Shown here: positions 1-8,482 of the stretch, piece by piece
Layout of the letters: each line of letters opens with the position of its first letter
How positions within the stretch are numbered: the first letter of the stretch is position 1
Origin: Novosphingobium chloroacetimidivorans
GTDB taxonomy: Bacteria > Pseudomonadota > Alphaproteobacteria > Sphingomonadales > Sphingomonadaceae
DNA: 41,813 bases
NCBI RefSeq assembly: GCF_014204535.1
Contig: NZ_JACHLR010000025.1
Coordinates: 1 to 41,813 of the forward strand
Direction of reading: 5' to 3'
Made by a program: the position numbers and the translations under genes
The notes under the pieces: model-generated
Database searches by the model: none
The model's input: the letters and a program-made list of their open reading frames with translations, nothing else
Told to the model about the DNA's origin: nothing

Positions 1-1194
1 GCGACCGTGCAGCCGGGCGATGACGCCAGCGACGATCGCGACGTGCCCTTCCCAGGTCGGCGCTTGCCAACTCTCCAGGCGTGCCTTCTGCTCGCGATGT
101 CCCGGACCCCGCGCGGTGTGATCCAGGATCGCGGCAGTCCACCCCGGCCCGTCGAGCGGATCGCGATAATCTGGCGCGTCGAGACCGACTTCACGATGCG
201 CCGCGATGTCGCTGCAGATCACCGGCGTGCCGACCGACAGCGCCTCGGCCACCGGCATGCCGTAGCCTTCGGCGAAGGAGGGCATGAGCAAGGCCCGCGC
301 GCCGCGCAGCAGGGCGGCCAGGCGTGCGTCGGAACAGCCGCTTAGCTCCTCGACATGATCGGCCAGGGCAGGGCATCGCTCCAGCATGTCGACGACCTGC
401 TCGTTCTCCCACCCACGCCGGCCGACGACGACGAGGCGCGGCACTTCGCTGGGGGGCAGCGTTTTGGCGAACTGGCGCCACAGATGCAGCAGCAGGAGGT
501 GGTTCTTGCGCGGCTCGATCGTGCCGAGGCAGATGAAGTAAGGCCGCCGATCGGCACTGGACGGCGCTTCGCCGGCAGCCAGGAGCTCGGTCCCCAGCAG
601 GGCAACGTCGACGCTGGCTCGCCTCGCACCGCGATCGAGCCAGGGCTGCACCGAGCGGCCGGTCGCCGCCGAGTTGACGATCACCGCATCGGCGGTCACT
701 GCAACCGTCTCGATACGCCGGCGGTGCAGTGCCGCGCCGCCCGGCCGGGCATACTCTGGAAACTCGATCGGGATCAGGTCGTGCACCATGCACAGGAACC
801 GCGCCTGCTCGCGCGCCAGAATGCGCTGCACTTTGGTCAGGTTCGTCAGATGATGCGGCGAGGCCTGCACGTAGACGGCATTGGGCAGCACCGCCTTCCC
901 GCGCGAGGGCAGCAGCCTTGCAAGCTGCGGCAGGATCGATGGCAGCGAGCGCTGGGGCGGATGATCCTCCTGGCTCGACCAGCGACGCTCCAGCTCGTCG
1001 AGGTAGGCCAGCGCAGCCTGGCGCGGCAGGCGGCCGTAAAGACCGGTCGGATGTACGGCGGCGAAGGTCAGCGCCTCGCCATAGTGCGCCAGCAATCCGC
1101 GCGCATAGGCCATCTCCACGCGGTCCACGCCCGACGGGGTCGAGTAGCGCACGCGCGAGATCAGGCGCGAGATGTCGAGGATGACGGCGCTCAT
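1..1194 (-). CDS. GT4-type glycosyltransferase (group 1), cut by the left window edge
   Basis: The reading frame opens with ATG at 1194 and stays open to base 1, so at least 398 residues are present and the C-terminus is missing. Near residue 235 it has the run CLGTIEPRKNH, which is typical of the nucleotide-binding half of GT-B family 4 enzymes. Further on it has FAEGYGMPVAEAL, the E-x7-E type motif that binds the sugar nucleotide, followed by GTPVICSDI. The N-terminal SGVDRVEMAYARGLL also fits this group. The start codon overlaps the kpsC stop in an ATGA, so it is the last visible gene of the kpsF-kdsB-phosphatase-kpsC operon. It probably adds a sugar to the capsule repeat; donor and acceptor cannot be told. 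The family is sure, the substrate is unknown. Confidence 0.88.
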   Translation of the reverse strand, partial: MSAVILDISRLISRVRYSTPSGVDRVEMAYARGLLAHYGEALTFAAVHPTGLYGRLPRQAALAYLDELERRWSSQEDHPPQRSLPSILPQLARLLPSRGKAVLPNAVYVQASPHHLTNLTKVQRILAREQARFLCMVHDLIPIEFPEYARPGGAALHRRRIETVAVTADAVIVNSAATGRSVQPWLDRGARRASVDVALLGTELLAAGEAPSSADRRPYFICLGTIEPRKNHLLLLHLWRQFAKTLPPSEVPRLVVVGRRGWENEQVVDMLERCPALADHVEELSGCSDARLAALLRGARALLMPSFAEGYGMPVAEALSVGTPVICSDIAAHREVGLDAPDYRDPLDGPGWTAAILDHTARGPGHREQKARLESWQAPTWEGHVAIVAGVIARLHGR

Positions 1195-2867
1195 CGCAGC
1201 GCTGCCGTGAGCCGGCCCTGCCAGCGGCGCAGGGGTTCGATCCAGCCCAGGCGATTGGGTGCCTGAGCTGTCGCCATGCGGGCGACCAGCACCTCGGGCG
1301 GGCAGGGCAGCGTGGTCACAGGGTCGAGATAGCGCGGGTACAGGATGAGCACTCCGGCCACCAAGGCGTCGAGGGACAGCGCGCGGCCGCGCCGGTCGGG
1401 TATCTGGCCAAGGTCGCGGGTCAGCCCCCAACCCGCATAGAACGGGGTTCCGTGGCAGGTGACAGCGCAGCCGCGCAGCAGCGCTTCGAAGCCGGTGAGC
1501 GAGGTGAGCACGTGCACCGCGTCGACCGCCTCCAGCAGCGCCGCCATGCTCGGCCCGCGCACTATCCGGTCGGCCAGGGTCAGCACCTCGGCGTCGGGCA
1601 CCGATCCCTTGCGATGCCCTGCATCGACATCGGGGTGCGGGCGGAACCAGATCTCGGCGTTGGGCTCCAGCGCGCGGGCACGGCGCAGGACCTCCAGGTT
1701 CGAGGTCAACCCGCCGCCACCTGCCAGCACCGACATGTCGTCCTCCACTTGCGCAGCGACGAGCACGAGGCGACGGCCGGGCTGTCGCTGCGGCACCGGC
1801 TCGGTCGCACCGGCGGCGTACTTGCTGATGCCTGCCGTGACGATCGTCTCGCGTAGAGCCCGGGCGCGTTCGAGCAGGCGGTGGGAGAACTGGGTCGTCG
1901 CCAGAATCTGCTCGCAATCGCTGGGGCTGCGCGGATCGAAGTGAATGCCGGCGGCATCGACCACCACCGAGGAGGGTGGCACCAGATGCACGCCCAAGCC
2001 GACCGAGCGGACGAATCCATCCTCCACCCGCATCAGCGGCACGCGCTTGTCGCGGCTCTGGGCGATCAGCGCGCCCGACACGCGCGAGGGCCAGATCGCC
2101 AAGGCGCCGTGGCGACGGTCCGCGGTGGCGAGGGCCCGGCCAGCGCTGCGGAACAGGCGCAGCCGGCGCTGCGGATGCCACAGGAAGCGCCGGATCTCCG
2201 CGCGCTTCCACCAGGCCATGCCGCACACGGCGGCGATGGCGCGGTTCGCATCGAGCATCGTGCGCCACATGGCCAGCAACTCGATCGTCGCCTCGATCGA
2301 GGAGGGTGCGCCCGTGAACGGATCGCGCCAGTGAGCCGCCATGAGCGCTGCCGCGACGCGCCTGTCGAGTTCCGCGGCATCACTGTCGGGCGTGCCGAAG
2401 CGGCCTGGCGAGAGCACGCGGACCTCGATGCCGAGGATGCGGGCGATGGCCACCCACTCGTCATCGCCGTGCGCGACGAGGATCTGCGCTCCCTCCAGCG
2501 CGGACCAGGGATCGACGTCGCCGCGCCACGCGCCGTTTTCGGCTCGGACGAATTGGGCGAGCTTGCGGGCCATCCGGCGATCGGACGCAATCCACAGTGC
2601 CGATTGGCGCTGCTGCGGGGTCATCCCGGCAAGCTCAGACGCGATCTCGCCGTCGCCGCGTGGCTTCACGACGATGCCGGCCGGCGTCGCCAGCTTCGCG
2701 TGATCGGCCCAGAACCGTCCTCCGACGCGAGCCTCGCGCAGAAGTGCGAACAGGTCCGCTGGCGCCATCGGCTGCGGCTCGGGCGGTGTGTCGAGGGGCA
2801 CGGACACGCGCGCATCGACGCTTGGAAAGGGCGGCGCGCGCAGCAGAGCGACGGGCGTGCCGGTCAT
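1191..2867 (-). CDS. kpsC: KpsC, capsule beta-Kdo transferase (short form)
   Basis: KpsC builds the poly-Kdo linker that joins group 2 capsules to a phospholipid at the inner membrane. The C-terminal half (about residues 260-530) carries the family's conserved runs: RVEDGFVRSVGLG, VAAQVEDDMSVLAGG, WFRPHPDVDAGHR, LTSLTGFEALLRG and PFYAGWGLT. The start at 2867 is chosen because it overlaps the phosphatase stop in an ATGA; an ATG five codons upstream is possible. At 558 residues it is clearly shorter than the roughly 675-residue E. coli protein, which has two transferase modules. The first module here seems reduced to its tail (HGDDEWVAIARILG, then MAWWKRAEIRRFLW). The gene overlaps the next glycosyltransferase by 4 bases. 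kpsS lies far away at 37.3 kb. Confidence 0.9.
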   Translation of the reverse strand: MTGTPVALLRAPPFPSVDARVSVPLDTPPEPQPMAPADLFALLREARVGGRFWADHAKLATPAGIVVKPRGDGEIASELAGMTPQQRQSALWIASDRRMARKLAQFVRAENGAWRGDVDPWSALEGAQILVAHGDDEWVAIARILGIEVRVLSPGRFGTPDSDAAELDRRVAAALMAAHWRDPFTGAPSSIEATIELLAMWRTMLDANRAIAAVCGMAWWKRAEIRRFLWHPQRRLRLFRSAGRALATADRRHGALAIWPSRVSGALIAQSRDKRVPLMRVEDGFVRSVGLGVHLVPPSSVVVDAAGIHFDPRSPSDCEQILATTQFSHRLLERARALRETIVTAGISKYAAGATEPVPQRQPGRRLVLVAAQVEDDMSVLAGGGGLTSNLEVLRRARALEPNAEIWFRPHPDVDAGHRKGSVPDAEVLTLADRIVRGPSMAALLEAVDAVHVLTSLTGFEALLRGCAVTCHGTPFYAGWGLTRDLGQIPDRRGRALSLDALVAGVLILYPRYLDPVTTLPCPPEVLVARMATAQAPNRLGWIEPLRRWQGRLTAALR

Positions 2868-3469
2868 GGCCGCAAGCCCCACGACTGCACGTTCAGCAGC
2901 CCGGCTGCATCACGCCGGATCACGCCATAGCCGCCGGTGGGCAGCTTCAGCGAGGGCAGCCGCGCGCTGGCCTCCATCAACGCAGGGTCCGCCATGAGCG
3001 CGAAGCGCGCCGCCCCGTTGCTGGTGACCACGAGCGTCGCGCCGTGCTGCGGCGCCGCGAACAGAGCGCGCCACGCCGCCAGGCGCGTCGGCGCATCGAC
3101 GGTCCAGCCTTCCGGGGCGGTGGCGTGCCTGTCCCAAGCGTCGAGGGCGTCCTGGCCGATCCGACCCAAGACCGCCGCCTCGGACCTATCCTCGTCCGGA
3201 CCATGATCGACCTCGCGCAGCCAGTCGCATGGCTCCGGCACAGGTTTGAGATCGAGATGCTTCAGGATCGCCTCGGCAGTCTGCCGAGTGCGCAGGAGCG
3301 GAGAGACCAGCACCCGCGTGAAGCGGTCACCCTGTTCGGCAAAGTGGCGGCCGAGCGCCTCGGCCTGCGTCACTCCGGCTCCGGTCAGCGGCAGGTCCGT
3401 GCGCGCGCCGATCCGCCGCGGCGGCTCGCCGGCTTCGAAGGTGTTTCCATGGCGCACGATGACGAACAT
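2864..3469 (-). CDS. Histidine phosphatase family protein in the Kdo operon
   Basis: This is a 201-residue phosphoglycerate-mutase-like phosphatase. VRHGNT at residues 5-10 gives the phospho-accepting histidine, and SPLLRTRQTAEAI supplies the conserved arginine that binds phosphate. The second catalytic histidine, usually in a run like VSHGG, is not seen: the matching place reads VVTSNGAARF. The ATG at 3469 is chosen because it starts right at the RHG motif; a longer open frame upstream runs antisense-like through kdsB. It sits 43 bases after kdsB and overlaps kpsC by 4 bases. No HAD-type Kdo-8-phosphate phosphatase (kdsC) is seen in the window, so this protein may do that step. That role is inference from position only. 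Confidence 0.85.
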   Translation of the reverse strand: MFVIVRHGNTFEAGEPPRRIGARTDLPLTGAGVTQAEALGRHFAEQGDRFTRVLVSPLLRTRQTAEAILKHLDLKPVPEPCDWLREVDHGPDEDRSEAAVLGRIGQDALDAWDRHATAPEGWTVDAPTRLAAWRALFAAPQHGATLVVTSNGAARFALMADPALMEASARLPSLKLPTGGYGVIRRDAAGLLNVQSWGLRP

Positions 3470-3512
3470 GCCGCGCCATAGCCGCGCCGGCCCTCGAAAG
3501 GCCAGCCTCGGC

Positions 3513-4340
3513 TTAGCCGGGAAAGGGATCGCCCCATTGCGCGATAGCCGCTTCCGCAAGCGCAAGGTCGGCCGGGGTGTCGATGCCGGACATTGCATGA
3601 AGGGGTTGCTCGACCTCGATCGTGGCGATGGTCTTGCCGCCTTCCAGGAAGCGCAGCTGCTCCAGCCCCTCAAGCCGCTCGTACCGGCTCTGCGGAGCGG
3701 CAGCGAACCAGTCCAGCGCGCCCATCCGGTAGCCGTAGAGGCCGAGATGCTGCCAGACTGGGGAGAGGGGACCGGCCGCGCGCAGGGCGGCCTCGTCGCG
3801 GATCGCCGGCAGGATCGTCTTGGAGAACCACAGCGCCCGGCCATGCTCGTCCCGTACGCAGGTGGTGCCGCTGAACGGCGAGGTCTCCTTGTGCTGCCGC
3901 AAGCGGTCGAGCCGCTCCCAGCTGAGCCGATAGACGGGCGTGGCAACGTCGGCATCGCTGCTCCGCAACGTCGTGAGCAAGCCCGAGACCACCGCCGGTG
4001 GAACGAACGGTGCGTCGCCCTGCAGGTTGATCACGAATGCCGGAACGCTTGGGCGCGCACGCGCTGCCGCGCAGGCCCGGGCCGAGCCGGAGTTGAGCGC
4101 GGCCTCGGTCATGGCGACTTCGGAGCCGATGGCGCGCGCATGTTCGGCAATGCGCGCGTCGTCGGTGGCGACTACGACATCGCAACGGCCCACTTGGTCG
4201 GCCGCGGCGCGCGCCACCGCCACCACGCGCTCCAGCAAGCTGCGTCCGGCGATCGGCAGCAAGGGCTTGCCCGGAAGGCGGGTCGATCCGAACCGTGCGG
4301 GAACGACGATCAGGTCGTTCGCCACCTCAGGCAACGACAC
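3513..4340 (-). CDS. kdsB: CMP-Kdo synthetase (3-deoxy-manno-octulosonate cytidylyltransferase)
   Basis: The enzyme joins CTP and Kdo to give CMP-Kdo, the donor for KpsC and KpsS. The 275-residue product has the nucleotide-binding loop VPARFGSTRLPGKPL at residues 12-26, the metal-binding NLQGDAP near residue 105, and QHLGLYGYR near 195, all conserved in KdsB/KpsU. It starts 14 bases inside the end of kpsF, so the two are translationally coupled. A capsule-dedicated copy (KpsU-like) is the likely role; whether the chromosome has another kdsB cannot be seen. It is slightly longer than the usual 245-250 residues, partly from the N-terminal MSLPEVAND extension. Confidence 0.95.
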   Translation of the reverse strand: MSLPEVANDLIVVPARFGSTRLPGKPLLPIAGRSLLERVVAVARAAADQVGRCDVVVATDDARIAEHARAIGSEVAMTEAALNSGSARACAAARARPSVPAFVINLQGDAPFVPPAVVSGLLTTLRSSDADVATPVYRLSWERLDRLRQHKETSPFSGTTCVRDEHGRALWFSKTILPAIRDEAALRAAGPLSPVWQHLGLYGYRMGALDWFAAAPQSRYERLEGLEQLRFLEGGKTIATIEVEQPLHAMSGIDTPADLALAEAAIAQWGDPFPG

Positions 4341-5319
4341 CTGCTCGAATGATGTCGTGCATATGGACGATCCCGGCGAGCCGGCCGCTATCTTCCACGA
4401 CGAACAGCACCGACACCGCGTTCTCGTTCAGCAGCCGCAGGGCCTCGGACGCGAGCGTGCTCGCGCTCACCGTCACCGGACGAGGCGACATGTGCAGGCC
4501 GATCTTGTCGTTGAGGTCATGGACGGCGATGCAGCGGCGCAAGTCGCCGTCGGTGAAGGCGCCGACCAGCACGTCCGCCTCGTCGACCACGGCGGTGCAG
4601 CCGTAGCGCTTGAGGCTCATCTCGATCGTCGCGCTTTTGAGCGAGGCATCGCGATCGACACGCGGCACGGCTTCGCCCGTCCCCATGATTTGCCCCACCT
4701 CGCACAGCTGCGCGCCCAGGCGGCCGCCGGGATGGAAGGCGCGGAAGTCCGACGGCGTGAACCCGCGCGCCTCGATCAGCGCGACGGCCAGCGCATCGCC
4801 GAGAACCAGCTGGAGAGTCGTCGACGAGGTGGGCGCCAACTCGTTCGGGCAGGCTTCGCGCACTTGCGGCATGACCAGGCAGATGTCGGCGGCTCGCCCG
4901 GCAGTGCTGTCGACATGGGACGTCGCGACGATCAGCTTGACGCCGCGCTGCCGGCAATAGTGCAGGATGTCGCCCAGCTCGGCCGTCTCGCCAGACCAGG
5001 TGATGGCCAGCACGATGTCGTCGTCGGTGATGATGCCCAGATCGCCGTGACTAGCCTCGCTGGGATGGAGGTACAGCGCCGAGGTGCCGGTCGAGCGCAT
5101 GGTCGCGGCGATCTTGGAGGCGATCTGCCCGCTCTTGCCGATGCCGGTGACGATCACGCGGCCGCGCACTTCGACGATGGCGTGGATGGCGGCTTCGATG
5201 GCGCGGCCGAGCTGCGGCGCCCGCATCGCGTCGCGCAACCGCTCCAGAGCCTTCATCTCGATGTCGAGGGTCTTGAGCGCCGATGCGGTCGAGCGGGACG
5301 ATGACACTTCCGGGGACAT
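4327..5319 (-). CDS. kpsF: Arabinose-5-phosphate isomerase (KpsF/KdsD type)
   Basis: The enzyme converts ribulose-5-phosphate to arabinose-5-phosphate, the first step to Kdo. The 330-residue protein has an N-terminal SIS domain (VIVTGIGKSGQIASKIAATM, LHPSEASHGDLG, ITWSGETAE), the conserved FHPGGRLGAQL before the linker, and two C-terminal CBS domains (GCTAVVDEADVLVGAFTDGD; SVLFVVEDSGRLAGIVHMHD). The ATG at 5319 gives the usual family length of about 328; a TTG 12 codons upstream is less likely. It is the first gene of the minus-strand Kdo/kpsC operon, divergent from kdsA across about 200 bases that must hold both promoters. Confidence 0.95.
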   Translation of the reverse strand: MSPEVSSSRSTASALKTLDIEMKALERLRDAMRAPQLGRAIEAAIHAIVEVRGRVIVTGIGKSGQIASKIAATMRSTGTSALYLHPSEASHGDLGIITDDDIVLAITWSGETAELGDILHYCRQRGVKLIVATSHVDSTAGRAADICLVMPQVREACPNELAPTSSTTLQLVLGDALAVALIEARGFTPSDFRAFHPGGRLGAQLCEVGQIMGTGEAVPRVDRDASLKSATIEMSLKRYGCTAVVDEADVLVGAFTDGDLRRCIAVHDLNDKIGLHMSPRPVTVSASTLASEALRLLNENAVSVLFVVEDSGRLAGIVHMHDIIRAGVVA

Positions 5320-5518
5320 TCGCAGGGTTCTTCGTGTTTCTAACAGCTTGCGCAAAGCTTATTACAGCCATCACGGATAATTGAAGGCGATCCTGATTGC
5401 CAGTCGTTTCATTTGGTTCCAAGGGGCGCGGCTGCATGCAAAGGTGTGCAGAACTTTGCCGAGGCCGGCAGGTTCTTCCATGTATCAACAACTTAGCCGA
5501 CTGCGAGGGTGGCGAACG

Positions 5519-6355
5519 ATGATCTTCCGCAACCGCGAAATAAGCGCCGATGCGCCGCTGTTCGTGATCGCCGGTCCCTGCGTCATCGAAAGCGAGCAAT
5601 TGGTGCTCTCCATCGCGCACACCCTTGCCGAAGTGGCGCGGCGCCTGGACCTGCTGATCGTCTTCAAGAGCTCGTTCGACAAGGCGAACCGCAGTTCCGA
5701 CCGCTCCTTCCGCGGGCCCGGCATGGACGAAGGCCTGCGCATCCTGGAGAAGGTGCGCGCCGAGACCGGCCTGCCGATCCTGACCGACGTGCACGATGCC
5801 TCGCAGGTCGCAGCGGTGGCGCAAGTGGTGGACGTGCTCCAGACCCCCGCGTTCCTGGCCCGCCAGACTGACTTCATCGCCGCGGTCGCCGCCTCCGGCA
5901 AGCCGGTGAACATCAAGAAGGCACAGTTCATGGCGCCTGCCGACATGGCGCAAGTCGTCGCCAAGGCACGCAATGCGGCCATCGCCGCGGGCCAGGACCC
6001 CGATGCCTTCATGGTCTGCGATCGGGGCACGTCGTTCGGCTACAACAATCTCGTCTCCGACATGCGCGGCCTCGCGATCATGGCGCAGACCGGGTGTCCG
6101 GTGGTGTTCGATGCCACGCATTCGGTGCAGCAGCCCGGCGCGCTGGGCGACAGCTCCGGCGGTCAGCGCGAGTTCGTGCCGCTGCTGGCCCGCGCTGCGG
6201 TCGCGGCTGGGGTCTCGGGCTTGTTCATGGAGACGCATCCCGATCCGGACACGGCTTTGTCGGACGGACCGAACGCCTTGCCGCTCGACCAGTTCGAGCC
6301 TCTCGTCGCGCGGCTCCTAGCGATCGATATGGTGGTGAAGTCTGCGACTTCCTGA
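5519..6355 (+). CDS. kdsA: Kdo-8-phosphate synthase
   Basis: KdsA condenses phosphoenolpyruvate and arabinose-5-phosphate to Kdo-8-phosphate. The 278-residue product shows the family runs VIAGPCVIES near residue 15, FKSSFDKANRSS, RGPGMDEGL, PVNIKKAQFMAP, CDRGTSFGYNNLV and VVFDATHSVQQPG, ending with ETHPDPDTALSDGPN. The start at 5519 follows GAGGGTGGCG, gives the usual length of about 280, and places the first beta-strand correctly; the frame is open upstream to 5381 but that part resembles nothing. Together with kdsD and kdsB on the other strand it supplies CMP-Kdo. A PhyH-type gene follows 60 bases downstream and may be cotranscribed. Confidence 0.95.
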   Translation: MIFRNREISADAPLFVIAGPCVIESEQLVLSIAHTLAEVARRLDLLIVFKSSFDKANRSSDRSFRGPGMDEGLRILEKVRAETGLPILTDVHDASQVAAVAQVVDVLQTPAFLARQTDFIAAVAASGKPVNIKKAQFMAPADMAQVVAKARNAAIAAGQDPDAFMVCDRGTSFGYNNLVSDMRGLAIMAQTGCPVVFDATHSVQQPGALGDSSGGQREFVPLLARAAVAAGVSGLFMETHPDPDTALSDGPNALPLDQFEPLVARLLAIDMVVKSATS

Positions 6356-6415
6356 CGACAGCCGCAGGCGGGCGTGCGCCATCCGGTGCGCGTGGACCTT
6401 CGGTGGCGAACCACG

Positions 6416-7444
6416 ATGAACATCAAGACGGCCTTGTTGGCGCCCGTGTGGACGCTGCAGCTGCTCACCTCGGCAAAGAGCTTCCTCGACAATCCCATCC
6501 TCGGTTCGCCGCGCTTCAACGCGCTGGGGCTTCATGTCGGCCGAGTCAGAGTGGCGGCGCGGATGACGGCCTGGCGCCGCCGCCGCCTGGCGCGAGCGGT
6601 GCCGGTCGCGTGGCGCGAGGCGTTCGATCGCGACGGCTTCGTCGTGATCCCGGACGTGGTCCCGCCTTCGCAGTTTGCCGCTCTGCGCGCGGCCGTCCTC
6701 TCCTACCGGGGTCCTGCGCGCGAGATGCGGCAAGGCGATGCGATCACGCGCAGGCTGGCGATCGACCCGGCCATGCTGGCGACCGTTCCGGCCTTGAGGG
6801 AGCTGCTCGACCGCAAGGACCTGGTCGCGCTATTCCACTACGTCGCCAGCTTCCGCACGACGCCGCTGCATTATGTGCAGACGATCGTCAGCCACGATGG
6901 GCCGCCCGATCCCGATCCGCAGGAAACACTCCATGCGGACAGCTTCCACTCGTCGATGAAGGCATGGCTGTTCCTCAACCCGGTGAGCGAGGAGCAGGGG
7001 CCGTTCACTTTCGTGCGCGGATCGCACCGCCTCACGCCCGAGCGGCTCGCCTGGGAGAAGCGACGCAGTCTGGCGGAGCCGGGAACGATCGATCGGCTGT
7101 CGGCGCGCGGTTCGCCTCGGGTCTCCGCACAGGATTTGGCGGCAATGAATCTGGCGAGCCCCGAACCTCTGGCGGTGGCGGGCAATACGCTGGTCGTTGC
7201 CGATACGCTTGGCTTCCATGCGCGCGGCGCCGCGGTGGAGGCCGGTGAGCGTGTCGAGCTATGGTCCTACGCCCGGCGCAATCCGTTCCTGCCTTGGCTG
7301 GGCGGGGACTTGCTCAGCGTTCGGGGTCTTGCCGAGCGGCGCGTCAACTGGCTGTGGAGCTTGCGCGACAGATGGGAGGCGCGGATCGGTCAACCCTGGC
7401 GAGCGGTAGGAATCCGTACGCCGGCGGACTTTGGCGCCGGATAG
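6416..7444 (+). CDS. Phytanoyl-CoA dioxygenase (PhyH) family protein
   Basis: This 342-residue protein looks like a non-haem Fe(II)/2-oxoglutarate dioxygenase of the PhyH family. LHADSFHSSMKAWLFL carries the H-x-D metal ligands, GPFTFVRGSHRLT is the usual strand after them, and TLGFHARG supplies the distal histidine. An arginine a few residues later (VELWSYARRN) could bind 2-oxoglutarate. The ATG at 6416 is preferred over one 14 codons upstream because the MNIKTALLAP start resembles the beginning of a folded N-terminus; this is not certain. It follows kdsA by 60 bases. In polysaccharide clusters such enzymes could hydroxylate a sugar or an acyl group; the substrate here is unknown. Confidence 0.82.
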   Translation: MNIKTALLAPVWTLQLLTSAKSFLDNPILGSPRFNALGLHVGRVRVAARMTAWRRRRLARAVPVAWREAFDRDGFVVIPDVVPPSQFAALRAAVLSYRGPAREMRQGDAITRRLAIDPAMLATVPALRELLDRKDLVALFHYVASFRTTPLHYVQTIVSHDGPPDPDPQETLHADSFHSSMKAWLFLNPVSEEQGPFTFVRGSHRLTPERLAWEKRRSLAEPGTIDRLSARGSPRVSAQDLAAMNLASPEPLAVAGNTLVVADTLGFHARGAAVEAGERVELWSYARRNPFLPWLGGDLLSVRGLAERRVNWLWSLRDRWEARIGQPWRAVGIRTPADFGAG

Positions 7445-7519
7445 GCCAGGGCGCTGGCCGAACGTGAGCGCGCTCGCACGTACCATGCAGCCCGTGCCTG
7501 AGCTGCGGGTTCTATCGCG

Positions 7520-7810
7520 ATGATGTATTTCGAGCATGCGCTTGTCGCGCTGGCGGTGCAGGCGATCGTCGGTCTGCTCACCGGTCGATGGTGGACCGGG
7601 GCCGCGCTGGCATCCGGCTACTTCATCGGGCGAGAGGCCGCGCAGGCAGAGTACCGCTGGATCGAAGTCTACGGCGCCGGGCTGCGCGCCAACATGCCAT
7701 GGTGGGCTGTATTCGATGGCCGTGTCTGGCCGAAGTTGGACCAGACCATCGACTGGCTCGGTCCCGTGCTGGCGACCTGCGGCCTGGCCGCATTCGTCAG
7801 TCGGAAGTGA
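7520..7810 (+). CDS. Small membrane protein of unknown function
   Basis: This 96-residue product has a hydrophobic stretch at residues 6-35 (HALVALAVQAIVGLL and on) and a second near the C-terminus (WLGPVLATCGLAAFVS), with a polar middle rich in tryptophan (YRWIEVYGAGLRANMPWW, VWPKLDQTIDWLG). It is not recognised. It lies 75 bases after the PhyH gene on the same strand, and a GC-rich hairpin follows at 7815-7844, which suggests that the kdsA-side transcript ends here. A phage-like or envelope role is possible but nothing in the sequence decides it. Two ATG codons in a row (7520 and 7523) leave the exact start open. Confidence 0.65.
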   Translation: MMYFEHALVALAVQAIVGLLTGRWWTGAALASGYFIGREAAQAEYRWIEVYGAGLRANMPWWAVFDGRVWPKLDQTIDWLGPVLATCGLAAFVSRK

Positions 7811-7814
7811 GGAG

Positions 7815-7844
7815 CCCGGCCGGCACCCTATGGCGCCGGCCGGG
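7815..7844. terminator. GC-rich hairpin between convergent genes
   Basis: Perfect 10-base arms (CCCGGCCGGC at 7815-7824 and GCCGGCCGGG at 7835-7844) are separated by a 10-base loop. It lies between the end of the small membrane protein (7810) and the end of the barrel protein (7856). It lacks a T-run on either side, so if it terminates transcription it does so weakly or with help from Rho. Confidence 0.5.
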
Positions 7845-7855
7845 ATCGACAAGGC

Positions 7856-8482
7856 TTACTTGAAGCGGATGCCCACGCCGCCCATGACGCGCTGCGCCGA
7901 CGAGTGACCGTGGAAGTTCGAGTAGACGTACTGCGCGTTCACGTAGACCGGGGCACGGCCCTGCGTAAGGGTGTACTCGGCGCCGGCGCCCAGCTGATAG
8001 CCGTCGGCATTGTAGTGGTCATAGACCAGCTGACGGCCGGTCGGGCCGACGATGCGCTTGCGCTGCTCGCGGTTGACGTAGCCGCCCTTGCCGAAGATCA
8101 GCAGCTGCGGGCTGACCAGATAGCCCACGCGGAACGCCGCGCCGATTTCCTGGAAACCCTTGTGGCAGATGGAGTTGCGGTCGGCGAGGCCGGTGCAGTT
8201 CTCGTTGCCGTTGCCCGGACGCCAGTAGCTGCCCTCGGCGCCGATCACGACGCGCTCGCCGAGCGTACCGTCGAAGCCGAAGGTGCCGCCGTAGCCGAAC
8301 TTGTCGTTATGCTCGCCTTCCGACATGAAGCGGTCGCCGCCGGCGTTGGCTTCGAGGCGGAAGCCGCGGAACGAGGTGCCGTTGGGTGCGAGATCGACGG
8401 TCGACGCGTCCTGCGCGAAAGCCGGCTGCGCGGCGAAGCCTGCGGCGACGATCGCTGCGAGTGTGAGAGCCTTGGTCTTCAT
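7856..8482 (-). CDS. Outer-membrane beta-barrel protein (OmpA/opacity-like fold)
   Basis: A 208-residue secreted protein starts at 8482 after an ideal ribosome site (AAGGAGG, 5 bases before ATG). A signal peptide is clear: MKTK, a hydrophobic core LTLAAIVAAGFAA, and cleavage after QPAFA. The mature part has alternating strand-like segments with many Gly and aromatic residues (FGYGGTFGFDGTLG, VVIGAEGSYWRPG, AAFRVGYLVSPQLLIFGKGGYV, GYQLGAGAEYTL) and ends in GGVGIRFK, with a typical barrel-type C-terminal strand. Two cysteines lie in a surface-loop-like part (ENCTGLADRNSICH). Such small barrels are abundant porin-like or adhesin-like proteins; a link to the capsule is not shown. Confidence 0.85.
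   Translation of the reverse strand: MKTKALTLAAIVAAGFAAQPAFAQDASTVDLAPNGTSFRGFRLEANAGGDRFMSEGEHNDKFGYGGTFGFDGTLGERVVIGAEGSYWRPGNGNENCTGLADRNSICHKGFQEIGAAFRVGYLVSPQLLIFGKGGYVNREQRKRIVGPTGRQLVYDHYNADGYQLGAGAEYTLTQGRAPVYVNAQYVYSNFHGHSSAQRVMGGVGIRFK

Noticed and set aside
355..1266. Long open frame on the plus strand opposite the first glycosyltransferase
   Set aside because: It lies wholly antisense to a gene with clear GT4 motifs; the composition is the Arg/His/Gln-rich kind produced by GC-rich antisense frames.
1881..2930. 349-residue plus-strand frame opposite kpsC
   Set aside because: Antisense to conserved kpsC sequence and without recognisable domains.
2864..3955. Extended start for the histidine phosphatase
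   Set aside because: The extra N-terminus overlaps kdsB in another frame; the protein family begins at the RHG motif.
5051..6238. 395-residue minus-strand frame opposite kdsA
   Set aside because: kdsA is unmistakable on the plus strand; the end of this frame only mirrors kpsF in another frame.
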